Shown in pieces: positions 5,027 through 5,435 of a stretch of 5,435 bases of DNA (position 1 is its first letter; each line of letters opens with the position of its first letter). A program made the translations under genes and the position numbers. The notes below the pieces were generated by a model. That model did no database searches, had not been told where the DNA came from, and worked only from the letters and a program-made list of their open reading frames with translations. The stretch is from Promethearchaeota archaeon (GTDB lineage Archaea > Asgardarchaeota > Lokiarchaeia > Sigynarchaeales > SOKP01), in contig JAGXNR010000170.1 in NCBI GenBank assembly GCA_019894875.1, positions 1 through 5,435 of the forward strand. Reading direction: 5' to 3'.

Positions 5027-5435
5027 TTATCCTCTATAATCGGAATAAATTACAACATCTAGAAATAACTCGTAATTTTCATCTTCATCGAAATCATGAA
5101 TTACTACTTTTTCTACCTCGTCAAGATCTCCTTTTACTTCAATAATCTCAGATTGGTGAAGCAATTTGACGTCAGACTGTTTTAATTTTTTAGCAATCAA
5201 TTCCCTTCCAGGTACTTCTTTTGATGTTGTCACAACTATTACCCTTCCTGTGAATTCAGTTAATTTTAAAGCAAGTTCTAGTGAATCATCGCCTGTATCT
5301 ATTATTAGGACTCTTTTGTCTTTAAATTCCTCTAGATTTTTAGGAATTTCTTTGTAAGTTCCTTTTCCTAAAAATTCATCAAAACCTAAAACCACCTGAA
5401 TTTCCAGTTGGCATGCTGTCGAGACTTCTACTTCA
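5027..5435 (-). CDS. Thioredoxin-reductase-like protein, degenerate, C-terminal part (runs off right edge)
   Basis: The frame is open from the right edge (base 5434) to TAA at 5027, giving 135 visible residues. A GTG at 5395 is in frame, but the homology runs through it, so I treat it as internal. The order of segments follows the thioredoxin reductase/AhpF fold. VEVSTACQLEIQVVLGFDEF aligns without gaps to the end of the first FAD domain (usual ATG replaced by STA). LGKGTYKEIP follows where the redox-active CxxC should be; no cysteine is present there. VLIIDTGDDSLELALKLTEF is the NADPH Rossmann loop with GxGxxG reduced to DTGDDS. TTSKEVPGRELIAKKL matches the HRRDxFRA helix region, but the NADPH 2'-phosphate-binding arginines are missing. 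The protein then stops at DVVIYSDYRG, before the GD-containing C-terminal FAD segment. It is probably not a working thioredoxin reductase. It could be a regulatory or scaffold paralogue, another flavoprotein, or an old pseudogene, though the frame is clean. It lies 77 bases upstream of the OsmC gene on the same strand. Confidence 0.68.
   Translation of the reverse strand, partial: EVEVSTACQLEIQVVLGFDEFLGKGTYKEIPKNLEEFKDKRVLIIDTGDDSLELALKLTEFTGRVIVVTTSKEVPGRELIAKKLKQSDVKLLHQSEIIEVKGDLDEVEKVVIHDFDEDENYELFLDVVIYSDYRG
5081..5098. repeat. 18-bp direct repeat, copy 2 (inside the TrxR-like gene)
   Basis: This copy is identical to 4345-4362. It encodes the acidic loop HDFDED between two strands of the NADPH-like domain. 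The flanking bases differ at once on both sides. Confidence 0.5.

Noticed and set aside
5166..5357. Plus-strand 63-codon frame opposite the TrxR-like gene
   Set aside because: It is antisense to the TrxR-like frame, whose segments align with a known fold; no independent support.
5393..5395. GTG as the true start of a 122-residue protein
   Set aside because: The frame stays open to the window edge, and residues upstream of the GTG align without gaps to the TrxR FAD-domain end, so the GTG is internal.

Overview
The window is AT-rich and carries five recognisable protein-coding genes, two of them cut by the window edges, plus one small broken membrane-protein gene. Most genes lack a strong Shine-Dalgarno site. 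Several are preceded by TATA-like boxes (one with a purine-rich BRE-like flank) and followed by bare poly-T tracts without GC-rich hairpins. That pattern fits an archaeon better than a typical bacterium. An AT-rich, possibly Asgard-type archaeon is my best guess, but this is inference from signals and gene content only; no rRNA or other marker gene is present.

Layout, left to right: (1) the N-terminal 73 codons of a rubrerythrin on the minus strand (1-220, running off the left edge). (2) A divergent promoter region (221-442) holding a 10-bp TATA-like element in inverted duplicate. (3) A plus-strand two-hotdog MaoC / hydratase-2 type enoyl-CoA hydratase (443-1270), resembling the hydratase domain of eukaryotic peroxisomal multifunctional enzyme type 2, followed by a 13-T terminator. 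(4) A gap of about 540 bp (1271-1810) whose only gene-like content is a two-helix membrane protein with a good ribosome binding site, an ATT where ATG is expected and an in-frame TGA; it looks like a decaying gene. (5) A long minus-strand fusion protein (1811-4186): CoA-disulfide-reductase-like flavoprotein, rhodanese, TusA, rhodanese. (6) A minus-strand OsmC-family protein (4401-4949). (7) The C-terminal end of a thioredoxin-reductase-like protein on the minus strand (5027-5435, running off the right edge). It has lost the CxxC active site, keeps only a degenerate nucleotide-binding loop, and stops before the C-terminal FAD segment.

How they may work together: the three minus-strand genes on the right (TrxR-like, OsmC, CoADR fusion) share an order and a theme, the handling of thiols, persulfides and peroxides. 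Rubrerythrin on the left adds peroxide removal. The fusion protein carries four redox or sulfur-carrying cysteines in one chain, which suggests sulfane sulfur is passed between domains and finally reduced with NAD(P)H. Each of these genes seems to have its own promoter and terminator, so this is a functional neighbourhood rather than a proven operon. The MaoC hydratase belongs to acyl-CoA metabolism and has no obvious link to the thiol genes beyond CoA itself.
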